A DNA stretch of 64,000 nt, from assembly GCA_022497145.1 (NCBI GenBank), contig MU385877.1, positions 186,001 through 250,000 of the forward strand, in the 5' to 3' direction. The notes under the pieces are model-generated. The model made no database searches. It had not been told where the DNA came from and was given only the letters and a program-made list of their open reading frames with translations. The stretch is from Rostrohypoxylon terebratum (Eukaryota; Ascomycota; Sordariomycetes; Xylariales; Hypoxylaceae). The translations under genes and the position numbers were made by a program. Shown here piece by piece: positions 1 to 10,689 of the stretch (positions are counted from its first letter, which is position 1; each line of letters opens with the position of its first letter).

Positions 1-571
1 GTAACTAGGTCATTGTAGAGCGACGGGTTTCTTTTGTAAATTGGCATGCTTGGCTTCCAACATCTTGAAGAGCTGTGGCGGTCTTTATAAGACTTTGTAC
101 AGAATTACGAATCTTGGGAAATTTTGATTCTCGATAAAGTGAAGATAATTGTGTACGAGTCGACGGCGAGGAGGCTTGGTCAAAGTTCGTTCTGCTGAAG
201 TCGGCCTCGACGCCGTCTAAGACGATGCCTTTTGCTGTCGAGACTTAGCGCGCACTAAGCCATTTTCCAGATTATTAATTTCAATCTCGTTTCGTGTTGA
301 TGATATCATTTCGTAAGAGGAAAATCCCAATTATGTCATAATTGCGGCTTCCCGGCAGCGTTCGGTATACCATTGCCCGGGCTAATGAAAGTCGAGATCA
401 TCATGACTCGGGAATCACGAAAGGCGGATCTTAGACGCGCTACAATAGACAAATGTTAGCCACCGATGACGCTAGAAATAAATGACCTCGGAATTGGCAT
501 AACCACGAAACGCGATCAGCTTCACATCTTCTGGTTGCCGGAAACAATTTAACAGAGACTTCGCCGTCGTG
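1..571. other. Intergenic sequence, left edge
   Basis: I see no convincing coding exon here. The stretch probably holds the promoter and 5' UTR of the caleosin-like gene to its right. The only long open frame, on the minus strand at 472-663, lies over the start of that gene and reads as a shadow. Confidence 0.6.
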
Positions 572-1912
572 ATGGATAGTATAAGACGCTTACAAAAGAG
601 CCGAGCTCCAGCTGAAGACCGCCCTAAACCTCCAAAACGTCTGAAAACCCGTTTATTCAGCATACGGAGGAAAAAACAACCAAAATCTTCCTCCTCACCG
701 CCTCCCGAGAAGGACCCTGATACTGTTGCTGACGTCGCAGTGAACCGACGAGCGAGCTGGAGTCCGGAAAGAAGACCATTACCAGTGATAAGGCCAGACG
801 AAACACAACCAGATAATTCTACCGCAACCCAAACGCATAGCAGGTCCTCGTCGGAAAATGTTGATCCAAGGCCTAGTACACATCAAGTAATCCGACCCAG
901 GACGGACACCCTACTGTTTCCAGAGAGGCCGGAGAAGAGGACCTCGCAATTCCCTGAACTGGGCCAGATTAATCCAGTGCCCTCGCAGGAGCAACCCGAA
1001 GTCTTGGTTACGGGAAATTTGCCAATAACAACCTACGAGCCGACGTATCTACTGCGGAAAAATGCAGGCTACTTCGATGCTGATGAAGACGGGATCGTGT
1101 GGCCAAGGGATACGTATATGGGTTGTATGGACTTAGGTATGTTCGAAACCATCGTTGCGATATAGACATATGCTGAATGCTGTCTCAGGATGGGGTATCC
1201 TATCTTCCTGTTTTGCGACTTTCGCTCTTCACTTAGCATTATCCTATCCTACCTGTCTGGGATACACGCCCGATCTGTATTGCCGAATTCGCTACAACAA
1301 TATGCGTCTTGAGCGATATGGTAGCCTTAGGTCGAATAATGAAAAAGGGCGCCCTAGGCGCAATCGAGCTTGCGAGAGCATATTGGTGAAGTATGATCAA
1401 ACAAATAAAGGTGGTCTTACCCTTCTGGATCTTCTACAATTCTTTAAGCAGCAGAGAACCGAGTATAATGTCCGCGGTTGGATCGTTGCCGTCTTCGAAT
1501 GTAAGCTAACTCTGTCATATTCTATTGCGCATTAACACATGGTCCTAATCCTTAAGCAGGGCTGGCTCTTTACCACTTCCTGCGGTCTAATAACGGCGTT
1601 ATGCGCAGCGACGACATTCGTGCAGCCTTCAATGGCACTGTTTTTCATAAGAAAGCCGAGGAACACTGTCAGTATTTTCAGTTTCATCGGAAAATCGGTA
1701 ACCGGGATGAGTTTGGAAGTGAGAGGCGACCCAATCCCGTGAAACTTGCAGTGGCAGTCATAAGCGGGATAGTCATTATGATTTGGATTTTAAGAAATAT
1801 GAGCCAAAATCCACCAGACTGGATAACACACTGGTGGAGGAAGTATAATATCCCACAGGGAGCAAGTGCTGCAGAACGGGAGAACCTGGGCTATCCGATA
1901 GTTGGTGAGTGA
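572..1912 (+). CDS. Caleosin-domain (peroxygenase-like) protein with disordered N-terminus, haem histidines missing
   Basis: Exons are 572-1136, 1189-1500 and 1560-1912 (introns 52 and 59 nt), giving 409 aa. The frame also opens with a GTG at 569, but the ATG at 572 is the natural start. Residues 1-150 are basic, proline/serine-rich and probably disordered. A caleosin domain follows: an EF-hand (FDADEDGIVWPRD, about residue 168), then the blocks NVRGW and LRSNNGVMRSDDIRAAFNG typical of caleosins. A hydrophobic segment lies near residues 354-372, so a membrane or lipid-droplet location is plausible. Caleosins are calcium-binding lipid-droplet proteins, and many are haem peroxygenases. In studied members one haem histidine sits just before the EF-hand and another in a later KHGS-like block; here the aligned positions read Asn (RKNAGYFD) and Tyr (ERYGS). 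The protein may therefore have lost peroxygenase activity. The family call is solid; the loss of activity is inference. Confidence 0.82.
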
Positions 1913-2442
1913 CATATTGCGTCGAAGTTGCGATTATAGGTTTAATGATCGATAGGGAAAGTGATTGAAAAGGTGCGCATTCGGGTGTTTGAGTAGGTAC
2001 TATCGTTGGTCGACTGAGACATGAAGCTCTGTAGAAACTGCACTGATATCAGAGGGATAATGATCGCGGTGTCTGTAAGCATATCGTCAGTTTGTCTAGG
2101 CCATAAGCAGCCTAGGTTATCCGTCAATAACTATAATGATTGGATAGTATGTGTGATTCATCGTCTCAAACATAATGTCATTCATGAGGTATCATGTGTC
2201 TATCTAGAATGCGTCGCAACGACTGCTGTCGGGTCGTGCGATTGCGCAACAGATTGACAACCCAAGGAGTCATGAGGTGTCGACCTCATCCCCACAATAG
2301 AACTAGCTGACTAGCTGACTAGGTGAATGGTACATGGAATTTTGGCGGCAGTTACCGATCGCAGAGGTTGGCCAGCCGCCAATCTTCTACACGTCTGTTT
2401 AGGCCGCGTAGGCAACCAGAGTTATTTGAGATAGATCGCAAA
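1913..2442. other. Convergent intergenic region
   Basis: This separates the 3' ends of the caleosin-like gene and CSN2 and probably holds both 3' UTRs. A small tandem repeat of a CTAGCTGA-type unit lies near 2302-2322. No other gene is visible. Confidence 0.6.
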
Positions 2443-4030
2443 TCAGGCAAAGTGACCTTTAGCAGCGATCTTCTTACCCTTGGCGATTCTTTGGCGGCTA
2501 CTTTCTGCGCCAAACAAAACTCCCAACGCCGTGTCATCGGCCTGAGCATGGGTTTCGGCCAATTTATAGCCTTCGCCGTCCTTGAACATGGTGGCGTATA
2601 ACCCCGCTAAAGCACCGGCCCAGGACTCCATAGCCTGCACACGCTCGGCGTCACCATCCGATTCGATCTCGAGAATGCCAGATTGCTGGTCGATCTTGCC
2701 CTTAATCTTGCCATCCACGATCAGGAATCCAAGGATATCTTGTACCTCGGCCTCCGATATCTTGAGTTGGCGTGCAATCCATCCAACTTTCATACGCGTG
2801 TATGGTGCGATCAACTTCACTATAGCCTTCGTGCGCATGTTACGGGTCACCTCGTCGATATTCTCCGCGATGAAAGGGTCGGCTAAAATGTCTTGGTTTT
2901 TCTGGAGCACATTGACGTAGGTATGCATGTCATCTCGTTGGTAGGCGTCCACAAGCTCGGTCATCGCGGCAATACGGGGATCGTTGCGATACGGTTTTGT
3001 CTCTTGAGAATCGAAAGGGTTGATGTTGGACTTCATTAGCATAGTGGTAAGGAGAAGATATTTGAGAACCTGGATTCGCTGTAGGTCTCCTGCTTCGTCG
3101 TAATTACGGAACGATTCGAAAAAATCGCTCTGCGCATCCTTCCAGTTCTCTTCACTCATGTGCATTTTGCCTCCACACTCGCGAATGATACCCATAATTT
3201 TTGGGTGTGGTACGGCAGAGCGTACCTTGAGTGCTCGTTGATATAGCACCTTGAGTTGCTTGTTGTTGCGCGTCTCGGCGTACATCTGAATTTCTAGTGC
3301 ATATATCTCGAGAGAGTAGGTACCCTTGCTAGGGTCATCAGTACCGTCCTCCTTTTGACATGCCTTTTGCAACTCTCTTAGTTTTTTGGTAACGGATAGG
3401 TATTCCTTTCGGTCCAGTAGAAGCTTAGCGAGCTTGATGTTCGTCTTGAGCCATAGACGCTCATTATTTGTACTTTGGAAGCAGCTAAGTGTCAGCGAAT
3501 AGAACTGTTCCGTAGCCTTGCGAGCCCCCTCGTTTGCTGATTCCTTCTCGATGTAATCTAGCATGTTGTTGATGGACTTCTCGGAGTAGTTACGAGTGAC
3601 GGCAGACTTGACGTAGGTCAGGAGTTCTGTGTAATGCTCAACTGCCTTCTAGTAGTTAGTTATCCGCTTGAAGGGATGATTTATCAATGAATATTATGTC
3701 TGATGAACCGACCTGCTCCCATCTTCCAAGTCGAAACTCCAACTTGATTGCTTGCTTCAGTCCTTTGAAACCCCAATCGCCCTTCTCCTGTTCGAGAGCT
3801 GGAATGCCTAGGAACTCATCTATTGCTTCTTCGGGATCGTTAGACTTCATCTGCTTGGCGTTGTAGTACTTGTTCTCGATGTCGACATCACCGGAATCGT
3901 CATCATCGTCGTCTTCGTACTCGAAGTCATATCTGGGAGAAATCAATTATTAATGAAGTTATCACTCAGGGGTTTGCGCTTTAACATACTGCTCATCATC
4001 CGACTCCTGCATAAAATCGTCGTCAGACAT
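2443..4030 (-). CDS. csn2: COP9 signalosome subunit 2
   Basis: Exons (minus) are 4030-3990, 3932-3713 and 3648-2443, giving 488 aa, the usual CSN2 length. The second intron ends in a strong branch/acceptor (CTAACTAC then TAG). The N-terminus is acidic (MSDDDFMQESDDEQ, then a run of Asp). A long helical-repeat region follows, then the PCI winged-helix segment near residues 365-420 (TRMKVGWIARQLKISEAEVQ). CSN2 is a scaffold subunit of the COP9 signalosome, which removes NEDD8 from cullins and tunes ubiquitin ligases; in filamentous fungi the complex controls development and secondary metabolism. The C-terminal tail after the PCI domain (about 70 aa) is variable in fungi. The gene is divergent to CWC25, with 550 nt between start codons. 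Confidence 0.95.
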
Positions 4031-4580
4031 CTTGACGGTGTTCGGGCGACGTGATAATTTGTGTGGGTGGTAGAAAATGGAGTTGAGAAGGCGTAGGTTT
4101 TGGACAGAAAGAATAAGGTGGGGGGGATAAAGAGTATGTCCAGTGTATGTGTACCAATACTAGAGAAGGGTTCTCTTTCTCATAACAACCACATGAAATT
4201 AGATTAGTTGTAGCTTCCTCGTTTGTGACAATTCAGAGCTAAACATTCAACGTTGAGACGTGTACTGGAAGGCTGTAACTGTAGAATAGGAAGCAGCGCT
4301 GATGGTTTTGGTACAAAGAGGTACCTATCTTATCGGAGCTCCATGGTGGGGCTGAATCAGTCTAAGAGGTACGTACCCTCTAGGCTCCCCACAGACGTGC
4401 GGGTTCTTAGCGTGCACTTGGCATTTATATCCCTGCAATTTGAATGTGGCTGGTAATCAAGTGGCAACCAAAATATTTGGGTCTAAGGATTCAACTAAAT
4501 TCATCAGTTGTTTATCTATTTCAACTTCTCATCGCCTTTCAACATTATCGCAACAACCTGTTATCAATCAAGTCGCCAAA
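4031..4580. promoter_or_regulatory. Bidirectional promoter region between CSN2 and CWC25
   Basis: The start codons of two conserved housekeeping genes face away from each other across 550 nt, so both core promoters must lie here. The CWC25 frame stays open upstream to 4440, but the AAAATG at 4581 and the conserved N-terminus just after it favour 4581 as the start. I see no clear TATA box. Confidence 0.6.
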
Positions 4581-5786
4581 ATGTTGCAACTCAAGAAATC
4601 CTACCACCCCGCGCTGCTGAAGAATCAGCGGCGCGTCTACGAAGAAGAGCAAAAAGCGCTAGAAGAGCGCAAGAAGACCGAGGCTCGTATCCAGGAAATC
4701 AAGGAAGAGCGAGCCAAGGAAGAACTTCAGAAGCAACTTGCTATCTCTGGAGGCCGCAAAGTCGTCGATCGGGTAGAATGGATGTACCAAGGACCCAGCG
4801 ATGGCCAAACAGGCACTACCGAAGAGCTCGAGGGTTACTTATTGGGAAAGCGACGCATCGATAATATCCTTACCAAAGGACCCGAGCAAGACAACCTCAA
4901 GAAGTCAGCAGGGCAAGAGAGTTTCATGGCTCTGCAGAATGCGAACACTGAGAGAGACACGGCGATGAAGATCCGGGAAGATCCTCTCCTAGCTATTAAG
5001 AGGCAAGAGCAGGCTGCTTACGAAGCAATGATGAATGATCCGATCAAGAGAAGACAACTTCTCGCGTCGATGGGCCAAGAAGATGAGAAATCTTCGCGCA
5101 AGAAGGAAGACAAGCACTCGAGACGACACAGACACAGGTCGCATTCAAGAGAACATCGCCATCGCCGACATCGTCGAAGCGACTCTAGAGAGCGAGACGA
5201 TTCGAGAGAACGTCGCCACAGACACCGCCGATCTGATTCAAGAGAGAGGTCTGACAGCAGAGAACGGTACAGCTCTCGAAAGGAACGCCACTCTGAACGC
5301 TACGAGCGACGACGATCGACTTCGAGAGACAATACCAGAGATAGTGAAAGGCCACGCAGAGCCCGATCTCAAAGCCCGCGTCGCAACGATACAAGAGATG
5401 ATGGGTACCGACAACGTCGTGATTACCCCAAGGAGCCTTCACAAGGTCGTCGACGCTACCCCGAGGAGCAAGATGACCGACGAGATTATCGCGATCGACG
5501 GTCATATAAGGACAGACCTAGCAATGGTCGCGACAACCGCGATAGCCGTGACAACAAAGCTGGCGACGGTGGTTCTTCCGAATCAGCTGCGGAGGAGCGT
5601 GCGCGAAAGCTAGCAGCTATGCAAGAGGCGGCTTCCGAGCTTGATGAAGACCGACAGAAGCGACTAGCTGCAATAGCGGAGAAGGAGCGCTTGGACCGAG
5701 AGGCAGATGACAAGGCCCGGGAGCGCTCAGGAAAGTACGGCGACAGTGAATTCGTGAATGGTCTACGAAGGAAAGTTATTGGCTGA
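4581..5786 (+). CDS. cwc25: Pre-mRNA-splicing factor CWC25
   Basis: Single-exon gene, 401 aa. The N-terminus is a Cir_N domain (LKKSYHPALLKNQRRVYEEE) leading into a charged coiled-coil, then the conserved WMYQGP block near residue 70 and the LLGKRRID block, as in fungal CWC25. Roughly residues 215-350 are a run of Arg/Ser/Asp/His repeats (RS/RD-like), and the tail is charged and helical (AEERARKLAAMQEAASELDE). CWC25 joins the spliceosome around the first catalytic step, after Prp2 remodelling, and acts in the nucleus. The N-terminus lacks the MGGGDLN-type start seen in many orthologues, so a short upstream exon cannot be excluded. Confidence 0.92.
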   Translation: MLQLKKSYHPALLKNQRRVYEEEQKALEERKKTEARIQEIKEERAKEELQKQLAISGGRKVVDRVEWMYQGPSDGQTGTTEELEGYLLGKRRIDNILTKGPEQDNLKKSAGQESFMALQNANTERDTAMKIREDPLLAIKRQEQAAYEAMMNDPIKRRQLLASMGQEDEKSSRKKEDKHSRRHRHRSHSREHRHRRHRRSDSRERDDSRERRHRHRRSDSRERSDSRERYSSRKERHSERYERRRSTSRDNTRDSERPRRARSQSPRRNDTRDDGYRQRRDYPKEPSQGRRRYPEEQDDRRDYRDRRSYKDRPSNGRDNRDSRDNKAGDGGSSESAAEERARKLAAMQEAASELDEDRQKRLAAIAEKERLDREADDKARERSGKYGDSEFVNGLRRKVIG

Positions 5787-6498
5787 GTCCAAGGAAATTA
5801 CACATGAGAAAATTTCTATCTTGAGAACCATGGACTTGAGAAAATTCTGGTGCTTGCGCCTCACAGGTACTATTCTAGAACTACGCCTCGTCGAACACGA
5901 GAATACGAGGGATTGGCGTTGGTAAGAGTTTCTTGATTACTAGCATGGAGACTCAGGCTAACAAGGAAGAGGCCTATACTCACAGTACAACACGTCGATT
6001 ATGCTGGTTAGGACCGGGCATGTAGCTTTCGAGACTGCTGCGGAGTTAGGTCATAGGCGTCACGCCAAGCCGCCGAACAGAATAACAGGTCATCCCAATG
6101 AAATCAGTATCGTACCTAGAAGTAAAGCCTACAATAAGTTTTACACAAATACCCAATCTTCAAATATTGATTAAAGTAGCCTCAATGTACAAAAGATGAA
6201 GGTGTAATTATAAGTATAGTCTGTACGAGATATGTCGATGCAGGTTAAAAAACGGAATGATGCCCACTGTACAACAAAATACCGACCGACTCCTGGGACA
6301 ACCCTAAGCCTGTATCCATGTATGATTTCCTTTACAAACCTCAAAGCCGCCAGCGATACCCTAGCTTCTAACTCGCGTATATATATGGTCTATGTATGTC
6401 TATGTGTATATGTAATATATATATATGAATAGCGCCATGCCATTCTAATCCCAAACCAGGACTTCGAGTCATACTTAGGACTGTGAATATGACATGCC
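5787..6498. other. Intergenic sequence with TA-rich microsatellite
   Basis: Convergent 3' ends flank this stretch. A TA/TG-rich simple repeat lies at about 6376-6427. A short minus-strand spliced frame around 5890-6060 can be drawn but has no recognisable family, so I did not annotate it. Confidence 0.5.
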
Positions 6499-7242
6499 TT
6501 ATGATCGCTGACCGTGAGACGCCTGGCCGAAAGTCTTCCCGCATTTAGAGAAGACGCAATTAACCAACCTCAACCACTCGAGCGAAACCTCGCACTTTGT
6601 TCGATCGACCTCGAGTCCAATCGCGCGGGTCCCTATCCCACACGCCTTGCGCTCGTTGGTCCCGTCATCTGCGCCATCATCCTTAAATGTGACGATCCGT
6701 TCCTCAACGGTGCGGCGGTCTCTGCCGATATCGAGATGCTGCCATTGCGTCTGCTGGCCGGCTGGTCCGATCGCTAACGCAAATTTGCCTTCCGTGGGTG
6801 AAGCGCCGGGAGGCGGTACCCTCGGCGCGGAGACTAGCCACTTCGCTACGACGGTGTTGTCGCCGCACTCCGCGAAGCTCGGGCTGATTTCCAACAGGTC
6901 TTTGGGTACGAAATAGACGCGCCGGCGGTCGGGCGAGAAGCGCCAGAACTGAAGTGATATGGGATCCATGCGCTGAGGGCGCATTCGATCCTGCTGCGGC
7001 CCGTACAACCGGCCGCGCAGATGTTTTAGGTGTTCATCCGCGAACGCTGTCTCGAGCGCAGCTTTGAGTGTATGCGAGAGTAGCCGTATGCCCCTCCAGA
7101 GTTCGGGTAGATCGCCATTGTAGACGACGGTCCGCATGATTTGTGTCCATATCTCGAGGGGTAGGGGCGGGCACCGGGAAGGTTTCACGGGGATGACGGC
7201 TACGGGGACTGGGCGCCGCGGCGCATTCATGCGCTTGAGCAT
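6499..7242 (-). CDS. Hypothetical protein, F-box-like N-terminus
   Basis: Single-exon frame, 247 aa, not recognised as a named family. Near residue 25 it has PPLPLEIWTQIM followed by LWRGIRLLSHTLK, which resembles the first helices of fungal F-box-like proteins that recruit substrates to SCF ubiquitin ligases. The rest is a mixed alpha/beta region without obvious motifs, ending in two late cysteines. The start codon is preceded directly by a (GCC)n run on the coding strand (7244-7259), which makes a strong initiation context. Codon use looks normal for a real gene. The F-box suggestion is weak; a lineage-specific protein is equally possible. Confidence 0.6.
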   Translation of the reverse strand: MLKRMNAPRRPVPVAVIPVKPSRCPPLPLEIWTQIMRTVVYNGDLPELWRGIRLLSHTLKAALETAFADEHLKHLRGRLYGPQQDRMRPQRMDPISLQFWRFSPDRRRVYFVPKDLLEISPSFAECGDNTVVAKWLVSAPRVPPPGASPTEGKFALAIGPAGQQTQWQHLDIGRDRRTVEERIVTFKDDGADDGTNERKACGIGTRAIGLEVDRTKCEVSLEWLRLVNCVFSKCGKTFGQASHGQRS

Positions 7243-9855
7243 GGTGGCGGCGGCGGCGGCGGTGATTGTACGTATGTATACTTGCTTGCTCGGGTCTTAG
7301 AGTAGGTTAGATTGAAGCCTGTGGCGTGTTTGCGAAATCAATAGTCTGTATTTGCTGTTTGCGATTTGGAGCGCACGCGATCACGGGCTTGGGGTTGGGT
7401 AGATAGGACAAAGACGTCAGTCAGATCCGGATTCCCCGAATTGGCTTTCAGCTGAGCTAGCTGGCTAGGTAGCTCGCTCGGGATGACCCCTCTTTAATTG
7501 GATTTTTAGCAATGGAATATCCTACTCGCAATTGATTAGGTTTTAGTCATATATACTTTATATACGCATTAGAAGTGAGCTCATGACAAGTGAATAATAT
7601 GCGAGATCCGGTCGGTCGATGAACTGCGAGCTGCGAGCTGTGAGCCGTGAGCTTACTTTTAGGGAGCTTATCGCGCAATTACGCCGGGAGATGATATCTA
7701 TACCTATGTAGGTCCTAGGTATCCATGTTGGGGAGGATCCGTCCCGAGCTGCTTACCTAGTACATTACTTGGTATGTACTGATTATGCACCTCCTTTGGT
7801 AGGCGGGACATATCGTACATAGTGTAGTATGTCTGAAACTTGGTGCTATGCGGACAATCACAGGTGAACTGTGGCTGATATTGTTGAGTTTCAACATTCC
7901 GATTCTGGACGGAACTTGGCCGCTCCGCATCTGGAACATTGTTATCAATACATAGGCATCTAACCTCATGCTGTGCTTCTGCAACAATGCCACAGTAGCA
8001 TAGCTGAAGAGTAAATACGTGTCCTCGGCCAGTTCTTTTAAAGACTACATTGTATGGGGACTTTGTAGCTGACTGTGCTGGCGCAAGAATACTGCGAATA
8101 AGCTGGTAATCCGAGATGACCCATTGAGAGACTAAGTAACTGTACTATCAGGAGGATGGATCTGCTGTGCAGGCGTTTTAGCGGCTGGTTGCATCTGTTG
8201 CATGCGTTCAGTACCCCAGGTCCGTCATTTTGATTGGTGTAGATTCACCAACTTCCCAGTTTTGAGAAGTTAACACTCTTGAGTCTTAGATGACGCTTCA
8301 TCTAAAGATTGTAAAAGCGTAGCGGCCGAACAGCAACCAGTCTGCCAGTCTGCCAGTCTGCCAATGTTCAGCCACACCTTTCATTGGATGAGTGGTATTA
8401 AAGGAGTCAGGCAGTCAGGGAGCGAGGTAAATTCGTAGGTAATACGTTGTTATTGGAAATCTTAGAAAATGTAACTGTAGACCCAGTTAGCCGCGAGCTT
8501 CTGGGGCTTCTGTTGCATTGCAGCCAATTAGCAGAAATGCCGGGTGGCTGATGAAGATCCTTATGACAATCGATTCGTCAGCACTCGCCACATATCGACC
8601 CGCGACCTTTTGTAAAGGAGTTTTAAAGACTAGGATGTCTTTTATCAAGGTATGATGGAGCGATATGTTGATTCGATAATTAATAGTCTGAAGGGAAAAT
8701 TGACCATTGTGTGTAGCTGAACTTGATTTGAAGCAATTGAGAGTAAATAAACCAACAAGGTATTAAGGTCTTTAGAATTGGGCGTCTTTATCCATAAAAT
8801 CTCCATTAGTGGGGTATCTTTCAGCCCTTAAAGTTAATTACAGGCGACTCCTTGTCAGAAAGAGCGTACCTAGTATGAGTTGAATGGACACGTTCGTACC
8901 TATGTACCTAGACTCCCTAAGTATCTACCTAGTAATAGGTAGGTACTTATTCATCCATGGATACCTCGAGTCGGTCTTGAAGCAGCAGCGTTAGTTGCGC
9001 ACCTAGAACCCAAAAAGTGTGAAGATTAATAACAAAAAACAATAGCCCTTTGCAATGGTAATAACTACCAAGACTGGGAAGTAAATGTAAGACATCCCTA
9101 CATCTTACATGTCTATCAAACACGTAATAAACCCTTATGTGAGTCCATATCAAGGCATCTTGTCGTATGTAGTGACATAGAAAGTACTCCTGTTACACAG
9201 ATGTAAAGTGCACAACACATCCATGGATGATAACCCTCTAAATATAGCGCTAATGGGGTCACCGAGGGACCTCTTCGTGGTCCGTGACCTCGGCTAGTAA
9301 CCAGACGCCACAGAGTTTACAAAGTTTATTGACCCACCGATGACCGCTAAACCCTCTTCGATTAGCTGATGAGGCTTGTGATTAGGTACTAGGTAAGTAC
9401 TTACGCTGCTTGGATCCGAGCTGGAAGTTACTACTGTACTGAGTCTACTATTACTGGTCGTTTCTTAGTTCTAGGTAATAGTAGTTAGTTACGATCTTCG
9501 CCCTTTTTCACGTTTTCCTCTTCCGCATTCCATCTCCAAAATACCAAAATACGCTATACACCAATCTCAGACATAATACCTTCTTCAACTTCTCAATCTT
9601 CTACGCCGTCTTGGCTTTTTTCTCTTTTAACCCCCTTTCACTCTCCTCCACTCCCAATTAATCCTTCTTAGCGGGATTGAGCCGGCCCTCAAATCGATCG
9701 ATATTGCCCCCTTGCCTGCACTGCAACGTTCCAGTCGCATCGCCGAGCCCGTCAATTCGATCAACATTCGAGTCGCCCCTTAAAGCGTTTACCTGAAGTC
9801 TACGAATTTCCCCCACGTCTTATTCTCTGTTGACAGTCTAGCGGCGAAATTAAAA
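7243..9855. other. Long intergenic region with simple repeats, upstream of Rho3
   Basis: No gene is evident in these 2.6 kb. Contents: the GCC run next to the preceding start codon; a GCGAGCTGTGAGC-like repeat near 7625-7651; a tandem CTGCCAGT repeat at about 8337-8363; several TACCTAG/CTAGGTA palindromic bits near 8900-8945 and 9385-9400; and a pyrimidine-rich stretch from about 9490 to 9660 that probably belongs to the Rho3 promoter and 5' UTR. Two small minus-strand frames (7757-7993, 8947-9153) look like chance. Confidence 0.55.
8337..8363. repeat. Tandem CTGCCAGT microsatellite
   Basis: Three to four near-perfect copies of an 8-nt unit (CAGTCTGC) stand in intergenic DNA upstream of Rho3. 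It is a simple repeat with no apparent gene link. Confidence 0.8.
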
Positions 9856-10689
9856 ATGCCGTCGCTTTGCGGATTAGGAGGGTCCAAAAACGTTCAACGA
9901 AAGCTAGTACTTCTGTAAGTGCTGCTGAAATCTTCCTCAGCTGTCGCGTGTTAAATCGCACCTTAGTCAAGCTGAAACACTAACGTTGGCGTTATCATGA
10001 AGAGGAGATGGTGCTTGCGGAAAGACATCGTTACTGAACGTCTTCACGAGAGGATACTTCCCGACAGTTTATGAGCCTACGGTCTTCGAAAACTACGTTC
10101 ACGGTACGTGCCAAACCTAGGAAGATGTGTGATAATAAAGAGACTTGAATATGACATGACGACAACGAAATCAGAATGACTTGCTCGTGGACCTGAAACT
10201 TACTGAGTATCAGATATCTTTGTGGATAACGTGCACATCGAATTGTCATTATGGGATACCGCCGGCCAAGAGGAATTCGACCGATTGCGAAGTCTTTCCT
10301 ACGATAACACTGACGTCGTCGTCCTCTGCTTCAGCGTAGACAGCAAGGATTCGCTAGAAAACGTGGAGAGCAAGTGGGTTGGCGAAATCCAGGAGAACTG
10401 CCCCGGTGTCAAGTTAGTCTTGGTTGCTCTAAAGTGCGATCTGCGAGAGAACGGGGAAGAAGACGAAGAAGGGGGTGCTAGCGGGACGGACGGCCCTCAA
10501 CGAGAAAAGAAGCCGATGATCGACTACAACCAAGGTCTCGACGTCGCGCGGCGTATCAAGGCGATGAGGTACCTCGAGTGTTCGGCCATGAGAAATCGCG
10601 GCGTGAACGAGGCCTTCACCGAAGCTGCCCGAGTAGCTCTCAGTGTCAAACCAAGTGGCGAGGGTGATTCCAAATGCGTTGTTATGTAA
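9856..10689 (+). CDS. rho3: Rho3-type small GTPase
   Basis: Exons are 9856-9914, 10003-10103 and 10214-10689, giving 211 aa. The GTPase boxes are clear: P-loop GDGACGKT (residues 21-28), effector loop YFPTVYEPTVFENY (38-51), switch II WDTAGQEEFD (67-76), LKCDL (the Rho-family variant of NKxD) and ECSAM. It ends in the prenylation box CVVM; the terminal Met favours farnesylation. The N-terminal GLGGSKNVQRKLVLL and the VHDIFVDNVHIELSLWD block are Rho3-like. Rho3 directs polarised exocytosis and actin organisation at hyphal tips. Compared with ordinary Rho proteins, the insert region carries an extra acidic/Gly-rich stretch (ENGEEDEEGG). A Cdc42 or Rho1 identity is unlikely given the Rho3-type N-terminus. 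Confidence 0.93.

Noticed and set aside
5035..5613. Long alternative frame inside CWC25
   Set aside because: It arises from the repetitive Arg/Ser codons of CWC25 and has no start context or homology.
5890..6060. A possible short spliced minus-strand gene containing MPGPNQHNRRVVL
   Set aside because: Splice sites can be drawn, but the product has no recognisable family and no clear start exon; it lies in the CWC25 3' region.
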